Of a stretch of DNA of 64,000 nt, positions 22,843 through 34,174 are shown piece after piece (the first letter of the stretch is position 1; every line of letters begins with the position of its first letter). This DNA comes from Nematostella vectensis. Taxonomy: Eukaryota; Cnidaria; Anthozoa; Actiniaria; Edwardsiidae. The notes beneath the pieces are model-generated. The model saw only the letters and a program-made list of their open reading frames with translations. It was not told the DNA's origin and ran no database searches. The translations under genes and the position numbers were made by a program. The stretch spans positions 19,862,953-19,926,952 of the forward strand of contig NC_064036.1 in the NCBI RefSeq assembly GCF_932526225.1. Reading direction: 5' to 3'.

Positions 22843-23499
22843 TTTGCATTGCACTTTTTTTTTCTTTAACAACAAGTTGAATTGAACCGAAGAATATAGT
22901 CGTCGGAATGCGAAAGGCGTGGGGGATTGATTGTCAAAATCACGACCCCTGGGACAACAAATACTGTGAATAAAAAGGCAAAGTTCCGGATCCTGGTGCA
23001 AAAAAACTTTCCCATGTGTTCTCCTCCGCCCTTTGCCACTTTTCCAGCTTTGTTTCTAACAAACACAATTAATAATGGGTTTCTCGTGGAAAAAATGTGC
23101 GGGGTATGGAATTGGTAATGCATGCTGTCAGAATTGTCCTTTGATAAGCAATAATAGAATTTGACACTAATCTGATGACATGGCGGTTTGTAAAATGATA
23201 CGAATACGTTTAAGCTAGGGCAGCAAACGTGCGGATCTGCGCATTTATTGCTGCGTCATCAGTGTTTGGCACACAATTCTAGCTTTTATTTCATGTAGCA
23301 ATAAAACATGCCTTGGCACAAGGAGTACCTAAAGTGTTGTCAGAACTCATGGAAGGATAGAAGAAACCTTGGGGCACAATAAACAAGTCTATACCAAGAG
23401 TGTTTTCCCGCTGCATAATTAGCGGTGAAAGATTGCGGCATTGACCTCGATAACTTTTTCTGACAGGGCAATCAAATGTTATTTTTTTAAACCGGATGT

Positions 23500-23561
23500 T
23501 ATAAAAGCGGCAGCTATCGCGTAAAGCTGTGCATTTGGTTCATCATTTGCTTAATCATAAG
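23500..23561 (+). promoter_or_regulatory. TATA promoter and non-coding first exon candidate
   Basis: TATAAAAG at 23500-23507 is followed about 55 bases later by a strong splice donor (CATAAG/GTAAGC; the intron would start at 23562). This is the layout of a TATA promoter with a short untranslated first exon. The downstream acceptor is not proven. The acceptor at 27965 before the signal-peptide exon is a possible partner, as is a competing donor at 26566. Confidence 0.45.
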
Positions 23562-23951
23562 GTAAGCCTAGCACATATGATTTATGTTTTTTGCAAGTAT
23601 GAAAGCTAAATTAATTCCGTGTATGTTATGTGGGGGCTTGTAAAAAAATGAAGGAATAAGTGCACATTTTGTGACGGACTCTTTTGGTTAAGGCTTCCTT
23701 GTTAAACAGCAAAAATGTGTTGTATAAGCCGTTCACATATCTTAAGTATCGGAACTGATACAGCAAATCAAATCTTCTTGTATATTACAAACATATTTCA
23801 TGAGGCTTAAGTTTTGTAAAGACTACATGTGGACGGACGAAACGACTTTAGTTCGGACGAACTGGCATGTGGACGAAACTACCAAGATAAACACAAGGCA
23901 ATTATAGGCACAAAAAATGTTTCAAATCTTGCAAGAAGCAATGTTACAATC

Positions 23952-24274
23952 CAGACCCGTACCCAGGGGGGGGGGGGGGGGGGGGGGGGGGACGGGGACG
24001 CAGCCCCCTCCTCCACAACGGAGCATAAGCTAGATCACTCTGGTATGTCATTACCCCATATGTTAGACTTGGCTACTTTATTTGTAGCCAAATCCGACAA
24101 TAAACGTCCCGTGGAGATACTGCAAAGGTATAAAAAAATCCCTTTTTGTTATTATTGTTCGGGGGTAGTCAGATTATCAGAAAACTCACTCCCTCTCCCG
24201 CAGAAAAATTAGGTCCACTTTTTCAAATCTCGCACCCCCCCCCCCACCCCAGAAAAATCCTGGATACGGGCCTG
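23952..24274. mobile_element. Small MITE with poly-G tract
   Basis: The left end CAGACCCGTACCCAGGGGG and the reverse complement of the right end (CAGGCCCGTATCCAGGATTT) are inverted repeats starting with CAG. A run of 26 G begins at 23966, and a C-rich run lies before the right end. The CAG start suggests a hAT-type MITE, but no clean 8-bp target duplication was found, so the family is uncertain. Confidence 0.5.
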
Positions 24275-24447
24275 AATCGTTGCAATTATATATAAATGGA
24301 ACGTGTGACTTTTAAACTTGTAAAGTTACTCGAAGTAAATAGTTGTGTTGATCTTTTCTTTTGATAACAACAACGTACTGACTTTTATGATGAGATCTTT
24401 TTTTATCGCAGCATTGTATTCATGATACAAATCCTCTTATTCTGGAC

Positions 24448-24760
24448 AATTAAGTTACTGTTGTCGACGTTGTTTTTTGTTGAAAAGTTTTTTTTCTAAT
24501 ATCGATTTTTATTTCAATGTACGTTTATCAAAAAGTTTCTATTTTTATCAACGGAAACAGAGAGAGTTGCGCATAGAAGTCAAAGTTCATTTAGTGATAA
24601 GATAAAGTTAAGTGTTGATCGCCATGTTATTAACGGGAATTTGCTGACCTGTGCTAAATATTGCATAGTCATGGTGCCTCATCTTTCGTTAAACCTATTG
24701 AGTTGTGCTCGTTTCCATTTCTTTCGTTACACCTACTGACTTGTGCTTGTTTTGTACTCT
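24448..24760 (+). repeat. Direct repeat, copy 2 (of 2)
   Basis: Partner of 22560-22842, about 1.9 kb downstream and in the same orientation. The TATA promoter candidate at 23500 lies between the two copies. Confidence 0.8.
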
Positions 24761-26400
24761 TAGCTCAGATATTTTCATTAAGTAATCATCCATGTAATCA
24801 CTAGACCAAGTACCATTGTCCTCAGGCAAAAAGCCTTATTATAACTTTCCCATTTCCCAGTAAGCACGATAGCAAGATTTTGAAGAAATTGTCTAATGCC
24901 CCATTTATCCTATTGGTAATTGTCTCAGGGGAACCACTCATTACAAGCAAGAGCAATAGCTGTTAGTTGTCTTATACTTACAAGGTTTCCCACATTAAAT
25001 TTACTTGAAAAGCTGTATCATGCATAATAAATATATGTTATTTACCAGCTGGGAGGCCTTCGGCCTCGGTCAGTATTTTCAAGGCCAAGGTCACGGTATT
25101 TCACGATACGGACGAACCTTTATCTGGGAAATAACATATTTTTTTTTTCTCAATAGATTTTCCAACTTTGTTTACCTTACGGGGTTATGGTTGCACGAGG
25201 CGATGTTTCCCTTCTGACTTTCGTCGATGTTCGTGAAGATTTTGTCCGCTCATGATCATTCAATAAACTCTATTTTGTATTTTCACACATTTCCTCCAGA
25301 AATACAGAACCTCCAAAGAAGACATTCTCTGAGTTTTGACCAACAATTTTGTAAAACAATTTAGTCCAAATTGATATGTCATTCTCACTCGAATTGATCA
25401 TAGAAATGTCTCCTTTCGCTTTAAATCCTCCATAGACGATAAGATAAGAACACAAAGAACTTATCTTGAATGTGTATACGTTAAGCTGGTTATGCTGGTA
25501 AATTCCTAGAGTGATTTGTCGTTTTTCTTCGTATAAAGAGACGATTTGCTGCCTTTTTATCTCAAATAAAGTTTCAGCAAACTTGAAAGTGTCGCGCGCG
25601 TTGCAAAATCATTATGACGGGAAATTGTCAAAACACAGGGAGTCTGAAGTCGTTTTTAGTCAATGATTCTAAATAAAATGACAAATAAAAAGCCGTTTTA
25701 GTGTGAAGATCTATAACTCGGGAATAAAAATCCAGTTTTCGATGGTCATTTTACAAATCAATTCACTATTTCAAGCTTTCGAGGTGAGCAGTCCGGTATC
25801 GCGTGATCCGGATCGTTGGATACCGGACCTCACGAGAGCCAATCAGAGCGCGCGATTTGATGGATACCGGACCCCGAAAAAAAATAATTCACCCAATAAC
25901 AATAAGCTATAATGCCAAAGGCATAAAAAAGGCCAAACCATGAGAAAGGAACTTGGTTCGGTTTACATTAGGGAGCTTAAACACAAGGTTTTGATAAAAA
26001 AATTATTTGCAATTATAATCACAAATTATAAGTCTGCTGTAAAATTATCTCTGAGCCTCAGTCGGCTGGAATAAAACTACTTTTGCACAGGTAACAAGAC
26101 AGTTGTGTTAAGAGATTGATAAATTAGTGATTTGCTATCCACTCACGTTTTCCAAAATCTAACGCAATTATTCTCGCGCCGTGATGAAAATGCTCGTATT
26201 TTAGAGCGCACACAGTTGGTATAGCATTATTAGCATTATTTTACTATAAAAAGAAAACATTTAGGACAAGTCTAGGAAATGATATTTAATTTGGTTTTGA
26301 ATTTAAAATTTGAATTTAGCGCTTCTGCGTCCTGACATGTTGACTCAATGACGGCTGATTGATAACTGATTGTTCTTGAGCCAGGGGTGGGGGGAGCTTT
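24761..26400. other. Non-coding stretch with small palindromic repeats
   Basis: No gene supported. A hairpin-like unit at about 25024-25145 has ends TATGTTATTTACCAGCTGGG and CTGGGAAATAACATA in inverted orientation, probably a short MITE. Near 25792-25882, TCCGGTATC and GATACCGGA motifs recur around GAGAGCCAATCAGAGCGCGC, another likely dispersed repeat. Confidence 0.45.
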
Positions 26401-26559
26401 CCCTTTTATAGCGGAACCTCGTGTTCAAGCATCGACAACGAAATGGGACGACGACCGGAAGTGAATTGATCAAATTGGGACCAAATCCCCATGCGTTATT
26501 TCATAAATCCGTCGTCCTGCACTCGTCGACTACTGAATTTAAGTGGCTTTTGGGTTGTT

Positions 26560-26571
26560 TAAAAGGTAAGT
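26560..26571 (+). promoter_or_regulatory. Splice donor of an upstream non-coding exon (candidate)
   Basis: TTTAAAAG/GTAAGT with the intron starting at 26566. A TATA-like TTTTATAGC lies about 165 bases upstream near 26404. It could be the 5' exon of the secreted furin-like gene or of the Myb-like remnant. Confidence 0.35.
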
Positions 26572-26849
26572 ACATTTGTGCTATTTTAACCATATAAAAT
26601 AATAACATATATCTCCAAGCTAGAAAAATATTGCAAATATTTAACATCTAATAAACATGTAAAGGGATAATTTTTGTCCCCCCCCTAAAAATTATAAATA
26701 ATAGCGTTATATTTCCCCGCAATTCTAGTGATTGATCAAATGACTGAGAAAAACACTGTCCCGAAAAGGTAAATAACATGGTAAATAACATTTCATAATT
26801 TTTTAATCTTAATTATAAGTATGACAATGTGATATTTTGCATGTTTTTC

Positions 26850-27571
26850 ACAGCTCTACAAGCAAATCCAACTATTTTTGTTGGACTTCTCTATACGACA
26901 CAATTATGTGCGGTGAAGCCCTTAAAGAGAAAAACGCTGGGAGGAAATCTTTTCGCAGCTCAGTGCCTTACAACAGCCTGTATTCAGAGGTCTGTACGAG
27001 ACCAGTTCACCTTACTTTCTACTAAACTAAGTAAAAACGCTTTGAGATGAGGAGAAGGATTCGGGCATACACACAGAAGAAGTAAGTGAATTGGATGTTT
27101 TACAGGAAAGGATAAGGTCGCTACAGAGGAAGTTAGAAAACAAGCTCTTGAAAAAAATGGCTATAACTAAAAAAGGAAACACTAGTAAGGAGCGGACGCA
27201 AAACGGCAAGGGGCACTACAGATGTTGTGGAATTCTTGCCTAAGAAGCCAGAAAGCGAGAATATATAAGAAAGAAGAGCTAGAACTTAAAAAGGAGCTCG
27301 AGCTTGCAGCTAGAAAGCAAGCCCAGACACAGAGGCAACAAGACGGCAAGGGGCACTACAGATGTTGTGGAATTCTTGCCTAAGAAGCCAGAAAGCGAGA
27401 ATATATAAGAAAGAAGAGCTAGAACTTAAAAAGGAGCTCGAGCTTGCAGCTAGAAAGCAAGCCCAGACACAGAGGCAACAAGACGCCATGATGACAGCTA
27501 CGATGAACCAAGCCCAGCGACAACAACAGCAAGCAAAGATGTTCATGGCCCTCATGGAAATAAAGCCATAA
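26850..27571 (+). pseudogene. Myb/SANT-like coiled-coil gene remnant with tandem duplication
   Basis: Joining frames gives QRSVRDQFTLLSTKLSKNAL, then SELDVLQERIRSLQRKLENK, then a charged coiled coil KEELELKKELELAARKQAQT followed by Gln/Met-rich sequence ending at the stop at 27569-27571. This order resembles transposon-associated or domesticated Myb/SANT-like proteins in invertebrates. A 141-base block (about 27204-27344) is repeated without visible change at 27345-27485. Frameshifts and stops show decay. It lies within the presumed first intron or upstream region of the furin-like gene, and its own function is unknown. Confidence 0.45.
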
Positions 27572-27992
27572 TGTTTTCAAATGGGTGTAACTATGATCTT
27601 GTTTGCACACAATTTGCAATTTGTTGTTGTTAACAAATTCTTGAATAGCATCCTGTTTTCTTTCTAGTAAAAGATTCAAGTTTAGATGCTGCCTGTCAGT
27701 ATGTTTGTATTTTTGAATTAAATGTTTATTTTTTTGAGCTTTTTTGTAGTTTTTAAGGGAAGGTGGGGGATTTGACCAGTATTTCATCAGAGTACATATA
27801 AAGGGTACAACATTAAAATTTCTACATGGTGTAAAATTGTTTTTTTTTAATGTTACAAGAACAGTTGCTCTATGGCATATCAAATGCTGTTTTCACTATT
27901 TATACTTTGGCATGAGAAAGGTTCATTAATTTTTCACAAATGAATTGTTTTATTATATTTGACAGTACAACCTGTGAACTTCAGATAAGAGA

Positions 27993-28536
27993 ATGCGAGC
28001 CATCTTACTTTTGTGGCTCTTGGCCATTGCTGGCGCCGTGCAGGCACAGGAAAATGACCAAGGAAATGACTTGGCGCAAGGCCCTGGAATAGGGAGAGGT
28101 AGCGGCAGTCCAATGTGGGGAGGAGGCATGGGCCAAGGTCCAAGAGGTTGGGGCCGAGGTTCAGGAGGAGGCTGGGGCCAAGGGCCAGGAGGAGGTTGGG
28201 GCCGAGGTCAAGGAAGAGGAATGGGTCGAGGTCCAGGAGGAGGTTGGGGCCGAGGGTCTGGAGGAGGCTGGGGCCGAATGCAAGGAGGAGGAATGGGTCG
28301 AGGTCCAGGAGGAGGTTGGGGTCGAATGCAAGGAGGAATGGGTCGAGGTCCAGGAGGGGGCTGGGGCCGAATGCAAGGAGGAGGAATGGGTCGAGGTCCA
28401 GGAGGAGGTTTGGGCCGAGGGCCTGGAGGAGGCTGGGGCCGAATGCAAGGAGGAGGAATGGGTCGTAGTCCAGGACAAGGCTGGGGTTGTCGCGGAATGG
28501 GTTGCGGCTGGGGATGTGGAAACGGCCGTTTTGGTG
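27993..28536 (+). CDS. Exon 1: signal peptide and Gly-rich repeats
   Basis: The ATG follows an acceptor by 27 bases. The exon encodes 181 residues plus one base (phase 1) and ends at TTTGGTG/GTGAGT. The minus-strand Ser/Thr frames here are shadows of the repeat. Near the end, CRGMGCGWGCGNGRF adds three cysteines not found elsewhere in the repeat domain. Confidence 0.75.
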
Positions 28537-31500
28537 GTGAGTACGTTTATAGTAGTAACGTCATTATGTCACTGGCTTAGCTAAAAACTACATATTTATA
28601 AAAATATATGGCACCGCATTTGTATTCAAAAATTTTTCATAAATGCAGTTTTGTATAGCAATAGCAATAACAATAACAAAATAATAATAATAATAATGAT
28701 AATACATTTTATAAATAATCATAATAGCCATAACCATAATAAAGATAAGAACAAGAAAAAAGGTACTTGTTTACTTTATAAAAGTCCAAAAATAGATAAC
28801 TATAGTTAACATAATAAATAAATGAACAATAGAAACCTTCACTCCAAACTATTTAGTAAATCATGTCCTGCTTTAGTTTGAATATTAGAATCCAAAGTCA
28901 CTTTTTATAATCTTTATCTATTTCTACATTATTTACTTCTATATTTCCACCACCTATAGAAAATAACAGCAGAAAAAGAAATAACAATATAAACACGATA
29001 AAAAGAGAAAAAAAATCAAATAACAATCTATAGCTTTCACACAATGGTGTTAAGACTAATCTACTTAAATGGCCAGGAAAAAATACTAGGGATAATACAG
29101 TTCTTCAGATACAAGGGAAGTAAAGTGGTTCCTCTGCAATCACCGGGGCTGGCCATTTACATGTGGTTCACAAGAAAAGCATAAAAGTACTATAGACTAC
29201 CTCTGAATTTGTTGTATGGCCACTAAAAACAACAAACACCCCAGTAATCGGTTGGAAAAGGGGCTGCCTTACAAGGGTACACAGTACTGTTAGCAGAGGT
29301 GCAGCAATTTGCTTTGATTTAAGTTTGATATTGATGAAAAACGGATAAATTTTTTTGATTTCTTTTTATGTACTGCCAAGTTCAGTCAATTTTATATACT
29401 ACCAAGTTCGTTCCGATATTATAAATCTTTCTTATTCATTATTTCCAAGAGCGGTCAGAATATCTCTAACCTAGGTCTCTTCCAGTCTTCAAGGCAGCGG
29501 CTACTACCCTCTTTACCACACCACCACTGCCTGAATTTAAATATTAAAATTCTTATAATTTATTTGTTTGATTTGTTTTAGTTCTTGGAATGAAATAAAA
29601 TGAAAAAAATATTTTCCCCTCAGAAAAAAAGAATTTACGAACCGTTATCGTCTTATCAAACAAACATCGAAGTTAGAGAAAATATGAGAGAGAACCAACA
29701 TCCGTTTACTCTATTTGCCTTTTAGTCTGCCTCAGATTCGTATTTTGTTTAGAACTAGCTGGGAAACCTAGAAAACAAGATGGACATCAGAAGTTAATAT
29801 TTGAAAAGAAATAGCAGAAGTGGAATTGTTTTTGTTCGAATAGTTTGCATTTTAAAGATATATTTTTAGTATATTTTAATTACAAACAGAATATATAAAA
29901 TATACAAAGTTACGGTAAAGGAAAAGTACAGTATAAATTCAGACTCTGAGAGATTGATCGACTTAAAAAAATCTTAACTAGACCTGAACGAATAAGTACT
30001 CAATCGGAGAAGCGATATTCTTTGAACGCACCGTTATATTCGTTTCAAGTCGGCGAGAAAAATACATTTAATTAATATTTTTGCTGCTTTGTGTCTTTGA
30101 TTTCTCCGTCTTTTTTATATTTTAGGCTTTTTTGTAAAGACTTTTTTCGAAGACTTCGTCGTGTAATCGATTTTCTGCCTTGTGATAACCACGTTATTTG
30201 GGGCGAAATTCGACATCGGACTTAGGGAAGATTGTAGATTCTATGTTTTATACAAACCATGACTGTAATAGAATTTCTTACATTGTTTTCCCACTTCTTA
30301 GATGTTAGGAGGTTTGTGTTTTTCTCTAGTGGAGGCGACCCTGTCAGGGAAGCGAGTTTACATAGCTTGCGCGGGCAGGCTGGCAGCGCAGAATCACAGG
30401 GCTCCCGCGCGATGACCAAAAATACTCAGTCGCATAGTTATATATCATTTCTCTATATCCATGAAGGCCCGTGCTCCGCTCCTCTGTTATTTAACTAATC
30501 TTTTTTTGTAAAATGAGCCAGGTCTTTAAAAAACTTAATATATCCTCATACACTTTTGATATTCATATACCAAAACAGTTTGCCTTCGGAAACCCTGATG
30601 TTTCAACCGTCCTTCTGATAATTTCAACACGGTATAATATCTGATAGTTTCAACCGTCCTTCTGATAATACCCTTGTATATTTGTTAGGTTGCCCGCGAA
30701 TACCCGGATGTATAAACTGCCCCTTTAACAACAACTGCACCAGGTGTAACCCTCCACTGAGTCTGCTATCAACGGGTCAGCGGGCCCAATGCGTGCGCAC
30801 TTGCCCTTTCCGATTTTCTAGGATGAATGTGAATGGCTCATTTGTTTGTCAATGGCGTGGGTCACTTGGTAAGTCGAAAAGTCTATCAGTTTTTACTTTC
30901 ATCTCACTAGCCCAAAAAGCGAAGGTAAGCTTTCAAATTCTTAAAAGGGAAATAAATTTCATTTTTTACAGAGCTTAAAAACATGTTACTCATTTTCACG
31001 GAGCGGGCATAAATACCCCGATATTCGTATTCTACAACAGAGTTTTTGTTAGATCCCAAAATAACCCCCAAGTTCTATAATCCTTATCTTGGAGCTACTA
31101 CAATATTGACCATGAACCGCACACTTTCATCTGTAGAGGGATGTTTGGACTCGATGTGTTCGGGCTGCAAAAATGGATACTACTATCTTGAGAAAGATGG
31201 AAGATTTTGCCACAAAAGCTGCCCAAAAGGCTACTTTGTCAGTTACGGGAGATGTCTGAGTAAGTATCATTAACATCCCTTCTTTGTTTACGTTCAAAGT
31301 TTTCTTTTGATTGCATGGGCGGAGAACAAGGTAGTTGGTTTTGAACAATCTCGTGCTCCCCCAGCCCAGGACTGATGCGGCAAACGCTTCTTCTCCTTTT
31401 CCGCAATGGCTCTTTATAACCTCCTACCCCTCCAACTTGCTTTCTCCCCTATTTCAGATCCCAATCAACTGCCAAATGTTAAGAAAAAAGTCTTTCCAGT

Positions 31501-34174
31501 CTCACCTTAGCTCGGAATCTCACTTAGAACAGCGTTTTTGCCTTTCATAGGAAAAGTGGCCGCTGCTACTCTTCCTAAAAGCGGATATCCATTTCTCATG
31601 TTAATTGTTACTGCATATTAAAGTTTGTCTGTTTGTAGTTGTTTTTATGTTGACGTTTGATGTCTTCCAGTTTTGTAGTTAGTTTTTTTTTCTAGTTACT
31701 TTACCAAGGTGTAGTATTAGTGTCTAGTATAGCTTAATTTTCAAATCTCCTCTTTGTATTTCTGTAAATGTCTACAATTTCACGTTTATTAATATTATTT
31801 TCATGCTAGGTACTAAAGTTCATTGTATTATATTGTATGTGGAATCCCGGGTTTCCAATGTTGTCATACGACAAAGTCATTCGTATACAATACATGAGCC
31901 GTGCACAGGGACACGGACAACGATTGCCGGATTCACTTGTCCCCATGCGCGGCTTTTGACGTCCTCTTGTTAAAGTAGCCTTTTCTGGTATCGTATACGA
32001 ATGATTTCCAAACAAAGAATGCTTTGCAAGTGTCTTCAACAGATGAATCATGTAAATATTTATGGAAAATTACTTTCCAGCGAATGTGGAATGACAGAAC
32101 ATTGGAAATGCGGGATTCCGCATATACTCAAAAATAAGTGTAAAACAGTCTGATTAACGCCGTTAACCAGAAGTATCAACAAGAATTTCAAACCAATTTT
32201 TACCATTTTTAGAGTGCTTGAAATCATGCGAGTCGTGCAGTACCGCTATAAAATGTGAGAAATGCAAGAAGGGCTTGTTTAAGGTGCGCATGCCGTCAAG
32301 ACCACAGAGTGCCATATGTGTACCCGAATGCCCCCAGGGATACAAAGGGATCGTTGTCAACGAAACAAGTGAACAGATATGTCAAAAAGGTAAATACCGA
32401 ACTCATGTGCGTGACAATCCGAACTCGTGTGCGTGACAATCTGAACTAGTGTTCGCGACAAACCAAACTCGTGTGCGTAACAATCCAAACTAGTGTGCGT
32501 GACAAACCGAACTCAGGTGCGTGACATACGAAATTCAGGTGCCTGACATACCAAACTCAGGTGCGTGACAAACCGATCTAATGTGCGTGACAAACCGAAC
32601 TCATGTGCGTAATATACCAAACTCAGGTGCATGACATACCGCGTTTGTGTGCGTGGCATTCTTGATTAAGTGTGACACACAGAACTGGGTAGACTGTAGT
32701 TGCTTGTTCATTTTGTGTTTTATTCCTTTAGTGTGTCACGTGACCCACTGTCAAAGCTGCGAGAGTGACAGCTATCATGGTCAGCGGCACTGCGATGTTT
32801 GCAGTCCTGGCTATAACAAGCACAAGATCTACGCAAAGCTCGGGTTTGGCGTAATCTATGACGACGAGTGTAGAAAGGAATGTCCCAAAGGCTACCAAGT
32901 GGAGATGAATAAACTGGGAGGAACTGAGTGTGTAAAACGTAAGCAAAGCAAACACAATCAATTTTATCTTTTAAAAAAAATGGAAATTACTTTAGATCGA
33001 CTATGGCCCAGTCAGGATGCATGATATCGTCTTGTGTGTTGCCTGCTAAAGCAGCCTCAAAGGCGGTTAGCATTGCCACGATCGCACTCTCGCATTTAAT
33101 TCCGAAACAGAAACTGCTCTAAAGCCCTGGCCAAACAAGGAAACATGTTACCGGAAACATGTTGTCCGCGCGCATGTTTCCTCAATGTTTCCCAGTTTGG
33201 CCACCACGAAAACATTGTTGCGCGACACAAATTTTGTGTCCAGGACACAAAAAAAGTTTCCACAGCGAGGGAGAAACATTTCATTTCGAATGTATCCTCG
33301 TTTGGCCATTCAAGGAAACATTTTCTAGGCTCGTTGCCTGACAACGCTCGCGGTGTAGCAAATCAAAATGGCGGATCAAGATGTCGTTGTTGTGCAGAAA
33401 AGGCCAAGGAAAAGGGAGAGGCACTGGAAAGACAAAATAGAGCGTTTGATTGTGTCTTACGAATATATAGGAAATGTCTATGGGACATATCCAACAAAGA
33501 AGAGATATAATCAAGCTCGGAATAATGTTTTAAACTTCAATAGTGCAAAGACAACAAAATTTTCAATTTTCTCTGGTAACTTGACAAATAAGAATAAAGA
33601 ATGAAGCGATTTTTAAACAAAAAAGTTTTCAGAATTCGTTATTTTCACGCGCGCACAATTTTAGTCGTTGTTGCCGTAGAAAATCACTCCCAAGAAGCTC
33701 GCCGTGATTGCCTTGTGTATACCGAATATTATTTTCAACTTCGAAAGTTAATCTACGGCTCTGCTTTTTCGATATTTACGGAGCTCTGTACTTGACGTGG
33801 AGCAGGTCCGCGCCTTACAGACAGTGAAACATGTTTACATGTTTACAGGCAGAGGAAACATGTTTACTGACCGTTTGGCCACGCTCGGAAACATTTAGGG
33901 AACATGTTTTCCCAATGTTTCCGGCAACATGTGTCCTCGTTTGGCCAGGGCCTAAGTTTCGTATAGCAGTAGGTATATGAGTGAATCCAAAGGATTTTTC
34001 GGTTAAATGACGTAACCTGCCGTAAATAGGAGAACGCTAACTAGGAGTACTATTATTAAAGAAAGTTTGTATATATCTTTCAAAATTTATCTTTTGTGTT
34101 CAGAGATCGTCAAGAGGCCTGGGCCAGGTGAGCCCATCACACCTGCAGTGGAATCCCGACGCAGATTCGGATGA
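27993..34174 (+). CDS. Secreted Gly-rich protein with furin-like Cys-rich modules (6 coding exons, 461 aa)
   Basis: Coding exons: 27993-28536, 30689-30868, 31053-31259, 32213-32389, 32732-32938 and 34104-34174. All five introns are GT-AG, all are phase 1, and the spliced frame is open to a TGA. Residues 1-18 are a signal peptide (MRAILLLWLLAIAGAVQA). Residues of about 35-170 are Gly/Arg/Trp/Met repeats such as GRGPGGGWGRMQGGGM. Residues 182-438 are four modules with C-x2-C pairs and a C-x3-CP-x-G-(Y/F) ending, as in furin-like repeats of growth-factor receptors, R-spondins and convertases. No transmembrane segment is seen, so the product should be secreted, perhaps a matrix or adhesive protein; that role is inference. 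A 5' untranslated exon probably exists because an acceptor (TTGACAG) ends at 27965. Confidence 0.72.
28543..30688 (+). other. Intron 1 with dispersed repeat copies
   Basis: No exon seen. 29277-30190 resembles 18893-19460 (shared CAGCA..TTGCTTTGATTT, TTTTCC(C)CTCAGAAAAAAAG and CGTCGTGTAATCGAT), and 30345-30500 resembles 21337-21480. AATAATAATAATAATGATAA at 28680-28699 is a short ATT-type microsatellite on the other strand. Confidence 0.6.
30689..30868 (+). CDS. Exon 2: Cys-rich module 1
   Basis: A 180-base symmetrical phase 1-1 exon after TTTGTTAG. It encodes CPRIPGCINCPFNNNCTRCN and CVRTCPFRF, seven to eight cysteines in furin-like spacing. Donor TTG/GTAAGT. Confidence 0.75.
31053..31259 (+). 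CDS. Exon 3: Cys-rich module 2
   Basis: A 207-base phase 1-1 exon encoding GCLDSMCSGCKNGYYY and CHKSCPKGYFVSYGRCL. An alternative acceptor 12 bases upstream (ending at 31040) keeps the frame and would add four residues, so the start is ambiguous. Donor CTGA/GTAAGT. Confidence 0.75.
32213..32389 (+). CDS. Exon 4: Cys-rich module 3
   Basis: A 177-base phase 1-1 exon after a pyrimidine-rich acceptor (CCATTTTTAG). It encodes CLKSCESCSTAIKCEKCKKG and CVPECPQGYKG. Donor AAAAG/GTAAAT. Confidence 0.78.
32393..32662 (+). repeat. Minisatellite in intron 4
   Basis: About eleven imperfect units of roughly 24 bases with consensus GTGCGTGACAAACCGAACTC, starting just after the exon 4 donor. Confidence 0.85.
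32732..32938 (+). CDS. Exon 5: Cys-rich module 4
   Basis: A 207-base phase 1-1 exon after TATTCCTTTAG. It encodes CHVTHCQSCESDSY, HCDVCSPGYNKHK and CRKECPKGYQVEM. The same length as exon 3 and the shared C-x3-CPKGY ending suggest duplication of one ancestral exon. Donor AAAC/GTAAGC. Confidence 0.78.
33123..33952. mobile_element. PIF/Harbinger-like MITE in intron 5
   Basis: The left end AGCCCTGGCCAAACAAGGAA matches the reverse complement of the right end (GGCCCTGGCCAAACGAGGAC). Both arms continue with ACATGTT and CCGGAAACAT. TAA flanks both sides (33120-33122 and 33953-33955), a Harbinger-type target duplication. AACATGTTT-like motifs are scattered near both ends, possible transposase-binding repeats. 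An internal plus frame from 33368 (MADQDVVVVQKRPRKRERHW) has a Myb/SANT-like flavour (IERLIVSYEYI) and could be the start of the element's lost Myb-like protein. Confidence 0.75.
34104..34174 (+). CDS. Exon 6: short C-terminal exon
   Basis: It follows the acceptor TTTGTGTTCAG and encodes QIVKRPGPGEPITPAVESRR and a TGA stop. An internal GTGAGC at 34128 could instead make this a 24-base microexon with more exons beyond. The terminal-exon reading is favoured because a stop and a polyadenylation signal follow closely. Confidence 0.55.

Noticed and set aside
28161-28478. Ser/Thr-rich minus-strand ORF and Arg-rich plus-strand ORF over the Gly-rich exon
   Set aside because: They are shadows of the GC-rich repeat in other frames. 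Only the Gly-rich frame has a signal peptide and correct splice sites.
32393-32662. CRISPR-like array of 24-bp units
   Set aside because: The units are contiguous and have no unique spacers; this is an intronic minisatellite in an animal genome.
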